Shown here: positions 1 to 12,951 of the stretch, piece by piece
Position numbering within the stretch: position 1 is the stretch's first letter
Layout of the letters: every line of letters begins with the position of its first letter
The notes under the pieces: model-generated
The model's input: only the letters and a program-made list of their open reading frames with translations
Databases searched by the model: none
What the model was told of the DNA's origin: nothing
Translations under genes and position numbers: made by a program
NCBI GenBank assembly: GCA_036172665.1
Contig: CM069872.1
Coordinates: 47,044,101 to 47,108,100 of the forward strand
Source of the DNA: Prosopocoilus inquinatus
Lineage: Eukaryota; Arthropoda; Insecta; Coleoptera; Lucanidae
Direction: 5' to 3'
Length of the DNA stretch: 64,000 nucleotides

Positions 1-1640
1 AGAACAAACATACCCTCCTTTTCTAATAGAAAAATGAAATGCTAAATACTTAGCCAAAAAATGTCATTGTAACATATTTCTAACAAATTGGGTAAATCGC
101 CCTAAATAATAAGTAAAAGTTAAATTGGGACGTGATATATAACTGTTTGACTTTTGATCAAATTCATTTTATAATCACAGTTTCGTATCGTACGATCAAT
201 CTGACGTAGAGATTTACAAGATTTTATATACATTCCTCGTAACAATATTTTTATAGATCGAGATTATTGTACTTGCAGATGAGCGAACAAATTTTGTAGT
301 TAGAGAGGCTGTAAATAAATCTTTATAAACTACATGACATAAACAATGCACTGCCCAGAAGTTCTGTTCTGCTGCAAAGTTGAAATTTCCACAGAATAAT
401 TACTCACTTGTAAAAAGTAAATGATAAAAAATTCAAGTACAAGAACATTCGCTTTACTACAAATTTGTATGCACGGAATAAATAACTTTAATCGTCAATT
501 GTTAAAATACACGTGTAAAGTGATTAATGTTTCTCGATACATTGTATAGCATTAGGATGTCGAAAGGCCTAGAAAACAAGAGTTCTACGCCATTATCGGA
601 TTTCGGAAAGGAAACGAAATATTGGAAATTACATGTCATTGGTACTCCCGTTGAGGAGATCATGGTCAGTGAAAGGTCACCAACTTCCTCACTTAGGTGA
701 TGGATAACTGCAAAACACGAACGAGCGTGAAAATCGGCAATCAACACAACTGCCACAATTCGAGCGGATTAAGTGGAAGATCTCAGAACTCAGGATGTAG
801 ACACAAACACTTTATCAAGAAATGTATAGCATAGCTTAATCTCCAATCATACAGGTTCTATCGACGTCTCCCAATGACTGTTTCATAAAGCAACTAGGTT
901 TCAGTGGGTTTTCGAAAGACAATTCCCCTGGGTCTAAATATGAGATTAAAATTTCTGAAGGGAACCCCAATTTTGTTTAATGATTGGCGTTTAAGGGTAG
1001 GACGGTTTCATGGTGGCAGATGCAATTTGGAGTTTGCTTTGAGAATTCATCGTGGTGTAACCTCAAGCGTTGATAAGAGATGTCATATGCATTGGATTAG
1101 GTCACCTTCAGTTTTCGTCTAGAATTGGTTCAATGCCCGTTGTACATCGACGACATTTTGAGGTTTACTTTACTTACACAGATAATTTTAACTCTTTTTG
1201 AACGACATGGAACCTTTTTTTGGTGTTCTCCCGCGTCCATACATTTGTGGAGTTAAGATGTTTACCATGTATAAGTAGGAGTAGAGTTTATCCTTGTTGA
1301 AGTGAACACTCACTTATAGACACAATTTAATCAGAAAAAGACAAATTAGATAAGGATTAACAATTTTTCTGCAAAACTTTATCCATATTTAACACCGATC
1401 AGGCAGATTACAATTAATTCCAAAAAAAATGTATGTGTCTAGTCACCTTGCCCATTGATACATCGACGACATTTTGAGTACCAGTTTACCTACGCGCATC
1501 AAACACAGATGGCATTTATAAACAAGATAATCCCAGGCGCCATATTGCACAATGTTGTAAGTACTTACCTCCTAGAATAAGAACATACTTGCCCCGGTAA
1601 ACTCATTCTCCAGACTTAAATCCCATCAAATACAAATAGT
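1..1640. other. Intergenic, mostly non-repetitive
   Basis: No recognised gene. A 47-codon ATG frame at 557-700 (+) and an overlapping antisense frame at 502-756 lie in a slightly GC-richer patch, but neither resembles a known family. ACATCGACGACATTTTGAG occurs at about 1144 and 1461, a short direct repeat. Confidence 0.4.
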
Positions 1641-2800
1641 ATGGGATGGATGTTGCTTATGACGTTTTGCTCACCATGCAAGTACGTTATGGCGTTTTCC
1701 ACTGACTGTGAATTACGTCATTTTTAGGTTATTTTACGTCATTGACGTCATATGCCCCAAAAGTAATATACGACACATATTAATAACGTCGTAAAAGTGA
1801 CGTCATTACTATGTCAATATAAAGTGATAAAATATTACTATGTTTATTTTTGAAAATTATTACTTTAAAAACATTTTTGGGGCTACACAAAGAAGTGTAA
1901 ATAAATGCTTTGAATATTTCTGAAGCCAATTATACCAAAATTAATATTAGAATTGTTAAATTAAGCGAAATAATAACATGTAAATAGTTGAGAATGTAAA
2001 CACAAGATGGCGAAATTTTGGCACTTGAACTAATGCAGCATGTATGAATACTTAAACCTTACCAAAATTTTTGAAACGAACGACGAGATCACGACGAGAT
2101 CATCTCAAAGTAATTCTCAACGATCTAATGTTGCTAGTTAATAACTTTTGCGAAAAAGTTGAAGTGATTTAAGACGTCACTCTGACGTGTTTTGGATGTT
2201 AAAATTATGACATATTAGTGACAAAGATGACGTGATTATAACGCCCTCTTCACGTCACTCTGCTAGCTGGGATTCTGTACTGTCCAGATGCTGGGGTTAA
2301 AATAAACTTTTAAAAAAATGTCATCAACCGACGTTCAAGAAAAGTTTATGAAACGTCTTTAAATAGCGACAAGGAAACGTCATCAACCAAGGTTTATGAA
2401 ACATTATTAAATTACATTAAGGAAACGACATCAGCCAACGGTTATGAAACGTCTATAATGGCTGATTGCACCGATGTTTTAAGTAAAGCTTAATTTAAGT
2501 TGCGTTTAGAACATGACATTTTGGGTAAGTACAACAAAATATCAGACACATTCTAATTGATACTTAAATGAAGTTTAAGTAAGTGTCAATCAGAATGTGA
2601 TTGACATTATACTCACCAAGCATAAATGTCATAATCTAAACCTGACTTAAATTTAAGTTCTGTTTAAAAAATATTGGTGCAACTGGGCATAAGTAACATC
2701 ATTTTACCTGCGAATTATACACGTCAGGCGAACGTTATTTTCACGTCTTTTTTAAACGCCGACTATACCTAAAAGTGATGTGATAAATACGTCTTTTTGT
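1640..2800. repeat. ACGTC/TGACGTCA-rich tract
   Basis: The pentamer ACGTC or its complement recurs many times, including perfect CRE palindromes TGACGTCA at 1743-1750 and 1798-1805. Between 2316 and 2460 three degenerate units of about 50-60 bp share ACGTCATCAACCAA and GTTTATGAAACGTC. The tract looks like a degenerate repeat rather than a single regulatory element. Confidence 0.5.
2461..2697. mobile_element. MITE with ~100-bp imperfect TIRs
   Basis: Left arm (GCTGATTGCACCGATGTTTT...) and the reverse complement of the right arm (GCCCAGTTGCACCAATATTTT...) match along most of the element, including TTTAAGT, TTTAGA and ATGACATT blocks, so the whole sequence folds back. GCCCAGTTGCACCA-type ends are familiar from insect MITEs. 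No coding capacity. Confidence 0.75.
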
Positions 2801-3470
2801 AATATAGGAATTATTGCGAATTTAAAACTAGTTTCCTTTCTGAAAGAAAAAATAAAGTTCTCCTTTTTTAATTTCTGTTTTGAGAGAAATATTGAGAAAG
2901 GGAAAAAGAAAAAAATAAATTAATATTTATCTATGGTCATTAGTTAGTCGTAGAATATGTAAAATACTGAGATGGATATTACAGACAGATTGAAAAAGAA
3001 ATCAATATTCAGGATCGACCATAAAGACCGTTCATTCTATTTACGAGACTGTAACAACACTAGAGGCTAGGCAAAAGACATGAACAAAGAAACAAATACG
3101 TATTAATTGCACGTGTTCCAAATCACATAAGTTTTTAGACAAAACTTAGCTATAAAACAAAAAGGAAAGTTACTGCATTACTTGCAGCACCAGATTTAAG
3201 ATACAAGAAAGACAATGTGAATGAAATACAATTTTGTATCTCACAATTTGACCAGAGTTAACGGTTAACCAAGGACATACAAAGCGTCATTTGCAAAAAA
3301 AAAAAACTAAAAAATTGATCTGAAACGAAGATAAAGACAAAAGTTTAATAATATCTGTAGTTAATCAAAATGATTCTGCTGGTCTGGTTTTATTAAGATG
3401 AATATAAATTGCTATTATTTTTACTGGACTCGCTCAAAACGAAATTAAGTAATACAGAATGTATGCATAA
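2800..3470. other. Intergenic, nothing recognised
   Basis: AT-rich unique-looking sequence with an A-run near 3297. No ORF, RNA gene or clear repeat. Confidence 0.4.
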
Positions 3471-3585
3471 AGGGTGCTTTCAGACTAGCCGTCAAAACGC
3501 AGGCCGTGCGTGCGCGTGGCCAACTAAAACTTGTCTCTGCGCACGCACGGCCGTGCGTTTTGACGGCTAGTCTAAACGCAGCCTG
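3471..3585. mobile_element. ~114-bp GC-rich palindromic MITE
   Basis: AGGGTGCTTTCAGACTAGCC at the left matches the reverse complement of the right end, and similarity continues through GTCAAAACGCA and GGCCGTGCGTGCGC. Arms are about 45 bases with a short AT-richer loop, giving a GC-rich hairpin unlike the flanks. No confident TSD. Confidence 0.75.
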
Positions 3586-5940
3586 AGGATTAGGATTTTC
3601 TTGGAACTTATTCATATTCATCCTGTGGCTTGCAAAACTCATTATTTTTATGGTCATTTAATCCTAGACATATGATACATAGCATTAAGATCTGTGACGG
3701 CCACAAATTAATCCGAATAAGTTATTTGAAAAACCAATTCATTAGCATTTGCTTCCAACGATTCCACGTAAAAAATTCCACATAAAATAACTATTTTGAT
3801 CACGTCCCATGCAAGATAAAAAAAAAAATAATAGCCATAATTTCCATCCGACTGGTTGGTTCGTAGAGAAAAAACGCGGAGCATTTTTGCGATGTAAACC
3901 GCATAGCTAATGAGTTAACACACAAACTGTAGTTCGTGTGTCACGCTCAAGTGATCTAGAATTTAAAAATTTCGATTATATAAACAGAGAACCGGCACGT
4001 AGAGCCCGTCGCTAATTGAACACTGTTGTAATCATCCGGAATGTTAACACACGGACCAGAGCGGCGGGCTCATCACGGATGAAAGACGTGATGTAAGGCT
4101 CTTGAAACTCGTCCAAGTGACACCACTTGAAAATAAAACGACTCATCATTAGATGATATATTTTTGGATTAAGGCGGAGGCATTTATGGCGTTTGCTTCC
4201 TCTGTAAATTTTGCGATCCGAGGAGCTTTCAACTTATGTTAATTGTTCTGAGAAAGCGGCACTGCAAGGACCTCTCCTAGTAATTCAGGAATTCGCCTTG
4301 GGGATACTTCGAATGTCATTGTTTGCGTTCAAGACAGAAAATCATTAATGCCACTAATAGTTGTTCCTAATAGTGTTATGAATTTATGTCGTTTAGTTTA
4401 ACAGCTTCTGAGTAATAATTATTCAAGGTTCTAACTTCGATCAGATACTACTCTATAGTAGATTCATTAATTAGTAAACTAAGGAATGGCGTGCAAATAA
4501 GCTAGGACCTAATCCTTATCACGTATAAACGTTCTTGTATTTTGGAATCGAATTAAATGCATACAATACAATTGTTCAAGTTAAAATGCATTAAACCACG
4601 GTGGACAATATAACAGATGACATAACCAGAGCACTCGTGTATTGGTATGTGCAGGAAAGCTTAAGATCAATGTGCAAGAGCGATAGCTGAATGCAGGGGG
4701 GCAAAACTTCATTGCGTGAGAGAGAACAAACAGTGTTTATTCTTTCAGCATGCACATTAAAGTATCTCTTACAGTTGTGTGCACGTTCTCAATACGCCGC
4801 TTGATTACCTGTTAATTCTATATCGTGCATCAAACACGTGAAATACTACAAGTAAGTTGTTTATAATCCAAGCTTATTGAATTTATTCAATTACGTTAAA
4901 AGCAATATCCTTGATATACAAGTGTAGATTTTGTAATGATTTCTAATAAAAGACTACCATGCGCTCAGTCGAATACGACCTAATAACAAAAAACACACGT
5001 GTTTATTCTAATTACATATTCTAAACAAGACCATTTGACAATACAATTAAACCAAACATTAGTATGATAATTGCCGTTAAGTTAACCTTGCACAAGAGTA
5101 CCACTCTAAAACAAGCTTAGCATATGTATGTCTAATTTGCTCTTTTCTGTTTTTCAAAATATTCCTTATTTATTTAAAATATTTACACGCCATGTCCAAT
5201 CTTCCATCCTTTAAAATAGAAATCTCGAGGCGCTATTAATTTATGACGATGTTTTCCTTTCGTCTTAAGTGTTTTGCATACATTTTTTTTTTTTAATGGA
5301 TAACCTTCTCGTCTGTGTTTATGCATTAAAATTCTAAACACATGTCGGCTATTCTGTTCGTTCGTTTTTCTTTTCTACCTGCGCTCCGACTTCCACTTTT
5401 TCTATTTTTACCTGCTCTCTTTCACAGCGGCTCGAAACAATCGAACCTCTTATTTACATTATTCAACACCTGCCTTTACAAATGTGGTCCCATTCAAGTT
5501 TTCTTTACTAAAAAATTCATCTCACAATATCTCAACTGTGTTTTATATTAGTTTGCTATTCGTGTTTCTTACCGGGATGTTTCTTTTCGGCAATAATTCA
5601 ATTAAAAGAAACTGGAAGATTAAAATTTTAAATAAACATCGCGGGCAAGAAGTTCAGAATAACAATCGACAACAAAGTTTCAGTTGCAAAAACGACTAAT
5701 AGCAATTCATAAAAATAGTTAGCAACAGAGAAAATAATCCAGCCTTCAATTAAAGCTGTTTAGAACGCAATAATTGAAAGTAATGCAGCTGGTTGAACAA
5801 GCTTATAAAGAAAAACTATGAACGACGATTCTCAACATTGTTGCAAATCGTTTTTAATTGCAGTGAAAATCTAGAGCAGCCTCTGTACAGCTGTTTCAGT
5901 CCTATTTGGGGTTTCTTCAGCAGAGACCATTTGACAGTTT
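3586..5940. other. Intergenic
   Basis: No recognised gene or repeat. A somewhat GC-richer patch at 3960-4110 has no sustained frame. ORF-like frames at 5342-5699 are low-complexity and lack family features. Confidence 0.4.
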
Positions 5941-6083
5941 CGTAGCTCTTACGCTGAATGTCCTTAAGGGTGTGGTTCACATGCAGGAGTATCATTTAAG
6001 TTGAGCGTTTCGTAGCCCTTACGCTGAATCTCCTTAAGTGTGTGGTTCACATGCAAGAGTATCATTTAAGTTGAGCGTCGTAG
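5941..6083. repeat. 70-bp tandem repeat, two copies plus a stub
   Basis: CGTAGCTCTTACGCTGAAT starts at 5941 and its near-identical copy at 6011; period exactly 70. A CGTAG stub begins a third copy at 6079. The units share AGGGTGTGGTTCACATGCA-type sequence with a few substitutions. Confidence 0.9.
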
Positions 6084-8160
6084 TCCATCAAATGAACAAC
6101 GTAAAATTCGAATTTTGAATTGTGTCTGGTATAGCGTTATACAAGATGATACAAAATTGTTTCCCGATGTTTTTAGTATAAGAGATAAAATCACCTTTTT
6201 ATATTAAACCTACAACAAACCATCACAAACAGAGTGAGTGTTTCAATGAAGATGCATCAGCTTCGGTATACCGATAGGTATCGAGAAAAGCATATTGTTT
6301 TAACGAATAGGTTCTAAGAAACCTAAAGGATAAGAAGAGCCGTGGGTTTCTAAAACGTACATACAGGATATGAGGACGAACGGAAACCTTAACCTGCCTT
6401 AACTTTCGTAAAAGGATCATGATCATGGTCATCGTACACCACAGCGTAGCGAAACATGGCGAATTATTTTTTTGCTGTACTTGCTTTAGTTAGGTAGTTT
6501 CATATAGGTAAGAATACAACAGAGAAAATCTTTTTCGTCGCGCTATGTGGGCGATAGCCCTTAATTATATTATTGCCTTATTGTGAGGAATCGCCTCAGA
6601 TTATGTGATGAAACATATTTACTTCGTCGTGGTTGTTATTGAATGATTTAGCAATAAGAAGTAACATCGGAAGCGAAACCTAATTTGAGTGAATTTGGCA
6701 TAGTTTGCAACTTTCAATTTATTAGCGGTACTTAATAAGCGTTGACATAAATTTCATTGCCAAATTAAACTATGTGACGAAAATGCACATCCTTTGCTGT
6801 CGTCACCTTTAACACGTCTATCGATCAAGGGCAGAATTAAAAGCCGTTCATAAATTATTTCGTTTTATTGCCTTCTTGCACCTGTGCCATTCATAAAATA
6901 ATTTAAATCGCTTGTCTTATTTTATGATGGCAGAAATTTAAATTGCTTTGTATTTAAAAAAAAAATGTGGCTGTAAGTAGTGCAAATGTAAACTTGCTCC
7001 GATTGCAAAATTATTTTGCTCCAAATAACTTCAGAAAAGTGTCCCCGAAGTTTGGTGCACCGTCACTGAGACAGCCTGTATATTTCTTCCCTCGAAAGAG
7101 GGGAAAAAGTTTTGTTTTTTGGCAATATCTTCTGGTTCTTTTAAATTATGAAACTAACCAACTAATTAAAATCAGGTATAACGTATTTACAAGGTAATTA
7201 TCAGATCCTTCTTACCTCTAAGAGGTAATTTGAGATGACTTTCAGTATTTTATCCCTACTTTTTTTTTATTTTTTACATATTTTACATCAGAAAATTGTG
7301 AAGAAAATATTGTATACGTATACAGGGTTTCCTCAACTTCGCCGAAGGAATGAAGTTGATAAAAATAGATGTAAAAAATAAAGAATAGTTTAAACAGCGA
7401 CATCCTGCGATCGCTTCTTGACCTAACATTGCAGTCAAAAACGATTTGCAACAAGATTTTGTAATAAAATACATTATTTTACATACCAAACATGAATAAA
7501 TTTTAAAGATGTAGGCACATGTTTAAAAACAAATTGCAGAAACTAAAAACTGATAATGTCATTGGACGTATAACTAAAATTCATTTAAAATGACATGCCA
7601 CTTAAACCAACTTGCCATTTAAAATTCTGAAGTTCAAAGCACGCACAGCGCCACCTTGTGAACGCTTGAACTTGATTTTGTCTCTGATCATAGTACTTTT
7701 TATTTGCTTTGATTTGACTTTTGTTTGAATCTTCTGTTTTATTTTGTTTCAAGGTTAACACGGAGGAGAAGTGGTTTCAGACAAGCACAAATTACCTGTA
7801 AGTAACTCAAAAATCAAAGAAAACTGTTCAAAAATTGCAAAAGGCTGGATGTAGATTTGAAATTCCTTTAAAATATGCCACAAGTCATCCTGTCATTTAA
7901 AAGATTGAAGCTCAAAACAAGGTTGGCAAAACTGATATTGCATCTAGCAGGTTGCCTCGTTCCTGTTTAAATGTGTAGTTTGATCCTTACCCCTCCCCCT
8001 TTCCCCGCAAAAGTAACTCGTGACGTCACATGAAACTTCTATCCGTCACAGTGAAGTAAACAGAGTGAGTTGTGATCTGTCTCCTAAAACTTAATCTAAT
8101 TCACTAAAAATTGAATCAATTATGTGGTCCTATTGATCAAATAAAGCACAAACCTCATTA
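6084..8160. other. Intergenic
   Basis: No supported gene. Frames at 6223-6432, 6967-7197 and 7242-7489 have no family resemblance. A perfect TGACGTCA palindrome occurs at 8021-8028 next to a pyrimidine-rich C tract (about 7990-8005). Confidence 0.4.
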
Positions 8161-8287
8161 AGGCCCAGTTTTACAATGGCAGTTTAACTTTTAGCCGAAG
8201 CTTAAATCCTTCACAATTGTTGAGGTAATCGCTGCTAAGGGTTTAAGCCTCAGCTGAAAACTGAGCCCTATTTGTAAAACTGGACCT
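8161..8287. mobile_element. MITE, TIR AGGYCCAGTTTTACAA
   Basis: AGGCCCAGTTTTACAA at the left end matches the reverse complement of the right end, AGGTCCAGTTTTACAA. Subterminal parts also pair (GCTTAAAYCC and flanks). About 127 bp, no coding capacity; it is close in style to the MITE at 23921 and possibly the same superfamily. Confidence 0.8.
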
Positions 8288-9154
8288 AATATCTCTAATA
8301 CCCAAAAAGGTACGTACCCAAACCCTCCCCTCTGGATCAAGGCAACCTTCTAATACACAGTCCAGTTCTACCAAACTTGGCTCATAATGCACACAGCGTC
8401 ATCAAACAGATTTTCTAAAGTAATTACATTTCAAGAATCAGGGTTGATAAAAATCATGCCTTTTTTAAAAAACACAAAAAATCACGATCTTTTTCTTAAA
8501 TATTACGATTTTCTTGATTCTTTTGATTTCTTTTATTTTTTACGTAGAGAATGCAATAACTGGCATTAACGACAAAAGGCCATTTTACATGGAGCAGTGT
8601 CTGCAAGAAAAAACTCTTTTTTTCTTTTCATAGGGTGGAAAAATTCGCTTGTTTGGGAAACCTCGTTTATTTCAAAGGTTTACTTTTATCTCGTTTTATG
8701 TTTTCTTGTTAAGACACACCTATCGAACCAAGTTTTTCTCATTTCTTCACTTACTGTTTATATAAAATTTGTTCAGATTTGAATATTTAAAAAAAAAAAA
8801 TTGTTTTTCCCGATATTTTTGAAAATCAGTATTTCAGTATTTCCATCCGATATATCGAAGATCAATTTTATTTTTGCCATATACGAATTTGAGTCTAACA
8901 TCAAAGATTTTTGATTCGACAATACTATCCTCAGTTCTACCCCCCTCTCTCCCTGTCTTATTAGTAACTCGTTACAACGACGATTTGATTTAAATCATGA
9001 TTTAAATTTAAAAAAAAAACCAATTGATTTAAATAATGATAATGATGATGATCGTGGCAACCCTGTCAAAAATTAGTACTTTTTTTTAGTATCCCTTGAT
9101 TTTGTCTTACTCTGTACATACCTTGCATCTTTTCTTCCAAATTAAGGAACTTTA
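8288..9154. other. Intergenic, low-complexity
   Basis: T-rich sequence; frames at 8387-8782 are low-complexity. ATTTAAATCATGATTTAAAT-type palindromic sequence lies around 8988-9010 and an ATGATGATG run near 9038. Confidence 0.4.
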
Positions 9155-9249
9155 GACTAAGCCTGTATAAGAAGACTAAGCCTGTATAAGAAGACTAAGC
9201 CTGTATAAGAAGACCAAGCCTGTGTAAGAAGACTAAGCCTGTATAAGAA
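9155..9249. repeat. 19-bp minisatellite, five units
   Basis: GACTAAGCCTGTATAAGAA repeats five times in register at 9155, 9174, 9193, 9212 and 9231. The fourth unit has two substitutions (GACCAAGCCTGTGTAAGAA); the other four are identical. Confidence 0.95.
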
Positions 9250-9874
9250 GAATCTGTACAAAATGAAACAATCAAGATGGCACAATATGGAGATTTGCAG
9301 TTGTGCAGTATTGACTTGTTTCATTTTGACTCTACATTTCGTGCTTTACAGTGATCTTTCACATCCGAATATTTTGATTTTTACATCACTTCCGACTATT
9401 CTGAAAGGGTTCCCTACACTTAAATGCAATTATTTTTTCAGTAAATGATCAGTAGTTAACTGAACTCGAGCATATTCTGACGTTCCCTATGACCATCTCA
9501 AACGTCAGAATAATTCCAGAATTCCGAACAAAGAGAAAACAGATAAAACACATTTTAAAATTACCATGACGAACGTTGGTATTTACTCCTACTCGGAAAC
9601 AATCGTTTAGTATTTGGCATCGTTCAGATGTTTACTTGTAGCCAAGCAAGGCTTACATTGCTATTATTGTTTTTTTCATAATTAATGGTAATTATTAAAA
9701 ATAAATCAAATGGAGATAAAAATATACCGTCACAAATAAAACTGAATTCTATTTGAGTTCTATTTTGTTGCTGCCTTATAAAAGCAGAAGGTGTCTGCCA
9801 CAGAGCAATTCTGATTGTCTGATTGTCACAGTCTCTACTCACTTTACCTTTCGGTATTAACCATTCCAGGCATT
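9250..9874. other. Intergenic, includes possible 3' part of SINE
   Basis: No gene. Sequence from about 9770 to 9874 may be the 3' body of the adjacent minus-strand SINE, but it has no counterpart in the second SINE copy, so I left it out of that feature. Confidence 0.35.
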
Positions 9875-10010
9875 TACTATATGTAAACTGAGCTGGGTCA
9901 ATCAATAGAGAGAACAAACAACCATGGCCCTGGTGAGATTTGAAACCACGCTGCAATGTGACGGTACATCTAAAGTCGGCTAGGCTAACCGCTAAGCCAC
10001 GCTACAGCCC
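9875..10010 (-). mobile_element. tRNA-derived SINE, copy 1
   Basis: On the minus strand, an A-box-like TGGCTTAGCGGTTAGCC (about 9983-9999) and a B-box-like GGTTTCAAATC (9937-9947) are spaced as in a tRNA-derived pol III promoter. Beyond the tRNA-like head the body reads CCAGGG..CCATGG.TGTTTGT..GACCCAGCT, shared with the plus-strand copy at 20187. That shared non-tRNA body identifies a SINE family rather than a tRNA gene. Confidence 0.75.
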
Positions 10011-11222
10011 TAACTCTGATATATAATTTATATAAATGGATGGCCCGCTATGCAGCAGTAATTTAATTTAAAAAAAAATAAAGCAACTCAAATAGAAAAG
10101 CATCAGATTCAACAAACTTTCCCGAAATAAACGATAATAAATTTCAGCGAAACTACAAACTCGTACTTGTTTCAGGTTGTCCTAATAAATTAGTACATGG
10201 CAATAGTAAACATTTCTCTCCTCCATTAGCCGAAAGTACTAATTACTTGCAATTTATCAAAACCGCAATCTCGGAAGGTGAGATCCGCGAACGCTCAGGT
10301 CACAAAACAATCATGTAACGATAAATCAGGAACTCGCTAATAAACAACAAATTACAATGGCAGTCGCTCGCGCAATATATCTAATTCTCTCTAATGCAGC
10401 CTTTCAAAGAAAGCCGACGCGGCAACTCTGGAATTATTCTTTTGAATAATGAGCGCTCTGCAACTTTAAGAGCTCTGATGTTTCTCTTAGCGTAGGCGAT
10501 TAATGGAAATGCAAGTGTATATTGATTAAATTACTGTGAAATAATAGAACGAGAACGGAATGTATTGCTCTGTCTGGAAGGATGTTATTTGCATCCATTG
10601 TTTCTGACGAAGATAACTTTGTTTTGCTTTCGTACAATAAGAATCAGAACCCAACGGAAAACACCTACCTTCAGCAATTATTGGCTAGATACAATAAAGC
10701 AAACTTCATTTCTAGCCTTTCGTAATAAATTTCAGGTTTCGTAACTATTAAGAATTTAACATCTATAAAATACCTCTTCGATTATAGTGTATAATGTATA
10801 TGAAAGTTTTACTAGTCAATCATTAAATTAATTGCAAAATACCTTAGTAACGAAACAAAAACTGAAATTCTTCATCATAAGGTAACAATTGCATTTCAGG
10901 ATGACATTTCAAAATCATTTAATAGAGGTATCAACTCTCTCTCTTCTTTTATAACGAATAATTTGAAATAATTGTAAAATTTTGTTGAAGGTACTTCTGC
11001 TTCGAAATTCTCAGCTATAGTACCTATTGGGTATGGTATATCGCCCTTACAAAAAAGGGCTCAAATACTCAGTGTAATCGAAGCATTTCAATCTTCAATT
11101 AACTGCATCGTTCGTTCCAATTGAATTTCTATAATCTCAGTGTGATTCGACAGTCGGTATAAAATTAAATCAATAGCGTACAAAACTGTACTTGTATGTT
11201 CAAAACGAGACAAGCAAGATAT
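10011..11222. other. Intergenic; moderately GC-rich unique patch at 10260-10640
   Basis: No gene or repeat. The 10260-10640 segment is less AT-rich than its surroundings and lacks repeats or a sustained frame, so it is a candidate conserved non-coding element, which only comparison could show. Confidence 0.3.
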
Positions 11223-11390
11223 TCAACAATTTGGATACAAAAATTTAAAGTCAACCTGGAAATGGAAGATCTTAAATTTATGAAAACCAAATTCGATTAA
11301 TATGCCCCTAACTAGAGAAATAAGTTACTCAACAATTTGGATACAAAAATGTAAAGAAGTCAACCTGAAAATGTAAGATCTTAACAAATG
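11223..11390. repeat. ~106-bp direct duplication
   Basis: TCAACAATTTGGATACAAAA at 11223 recurs at 11329. Both copies continue with AAAGTCAACCTG- and GAAGATCTTA-like sequence. The second copy has a small insertion and is incomplete. Confidence 0.75.
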
Positions 11391-11449
11391 AAAGGAAAGG
11401 ATATTGTTAGCAAAATAAATTCATTAAGGAAAGGAACCACTAACAGGAT

Positions 11450-11520
11450 GACAGAAAAATTCTGTCACATCCGGGATTCGAACCCGTGACACATCAGAAA
11501 TGCTCTCTACCCAATAATTA
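11450..11520 (-). mobile_element. tRNA-like (pol III B-box) SINE fragment
   Basis: On the minus strand, GGGTTCGAATCCCGG (11485-11471) is an excellent B box. It is preceded by ATTGGGTAGAGAGCAT (11515-11500), an A-box-like D-arm. The spacing is shorter than in a functional tRNA and no acceptor stem closes. A hairpin TGACAGAAAAATTCTGTCA follows at about 11448-11467. Most likely a decayed SINE unrelated in body to the other two. Confidence 0.55.
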
Positions 11521-12951
11521 AAAACCAGCTCTAGAAATATTACATATTGCTAAAAGATATTTATGAATGTGATTTTGTGTAGATAAATATATGTGTGTGT
11601 GTGTGCCAAGTACGAAAATTTGATATGGAAAATTACGAGAAACAATAGGCCACGAGACATAATTTGTTTCAATGGACGGTATTTACATAAGGTGTGAGCG
11701 TAGGTTGTTACGAGTAACCGAGCTGTTATAAACAACGTCAAACGCTAAAGCAAAACTAAACAGAAAATCATAAACACGTTACAAAAGGTTAACGGCGCTA
11801 ATATTTACCGTACAGCGACAAAGCGCACTTAGTTCCCCCCCAATTCGAACTAACATAAGGATGCGGGATGTCTAATTGTGTAGGGCGAGGGCAAGTTTGC
11901 CACCCTGGAATTAAAGCTAAGCTCAGCGAGGGGGCGGATTAGGGACCGAACCCCAGCAATAAATAGCAGCTGATATGAATACATACTTAAATACAATGAG
12001 GCAGACACCCTTGTCAGGTATAGACGTCACGGAAACAAGGATCGAGCCTGCGGAAAGTAGTTTTCGTCGAACTGGACGGAGACAGCGCGCGGCGTAGAAT
12101 TTAAGAAAACATCTCTGATGTCTCAGCAAACATCAAATACAGATTAAACAATCTATGTTATATTTGCCGAGATAAGTTTTGTATTATTTATTCGGTCAAT
12201 ATTAGCTTAAAACTGAAGATTTGTAAATTTTACAGGACAGCACTGTTTATTCATATAATGTTGTTTAATTTACGATGTCAATAATCTCTTTCTTGTTTAT
12301 ATTTGAAAAAAATCTACACGACATGTTTATACTTTCGGTGTTTGGTTACGTTCATATCATCGTGAGACAAAAATGTACGAACAGATATAAACAGACTCCC
12401 GTATAACTATTTGCATTACCATATTACGCACACTACGCAAATTTTTGTTTGTTATAGTACACCACGTTCAGCGTCGACGCATTTACACACTAAATAACCA
12501 CCGAGCAAAAAAAACTTTTGCTAATAACACCTGTATTGCTTCATTGGTAATCCTTTCAATTAACAATGATACCTGTTATAATAAATCATTTCAGAATACT
12601 AGACAAAGAGGCTTTTATGAATCGAAGCGAAAGAGAAATACTTTGCAACTTTGCTCTAATCGAATTTGCCACCTAACAACGGTGATACTTCTTTGGCGAC
12701 ATGGTAAGAAGCTGTAGTATCGGTAATGTTCGGTAGTAGCAGAATACAACGTTGTGTACAACATTGTGTACAATCTCGACAATGCTCGGTAGTAGAAACA
12801 TGTTATGCTGCAACTTGCAACTCCAATTAGAATGACTCCCTAACTGATTAATAATGATTCACTGTAGATAAACCAATTTGATTGAAATAAAAAATGCGAT
12901 ATGCCTGCCTGCCGAAAGCTTGTCCCTAAATTTGCGAGGTGGTGGCCATTA
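11521..12951. other. Intergenic
   Basis: A (TG)n run near 11590-11604 and AT-rich sequence. The 12445-12717 frame (+) has no family features. A GC-richer stretch at 11820-12110 has no sustained frame. Confidence 0.35.

Noticed and set aside
502..756. 84-codon minus frame in a slightly GC-richer patch
   Set aside because: No ATG-proximal signals, no recognised family, and an overlapping plus frame (557-700) is equally plausible; likely chance.
9155..9249. CRISPR array
   Set aside because: Units are contiguous 19-mers without spacers, in a eukaryotic context; a minisatellite.
11450..11520. tRNA gene on minus strand
   Set aside because: Excellent B box, but A-to-B spacing is too short and no cloverleaf closes.
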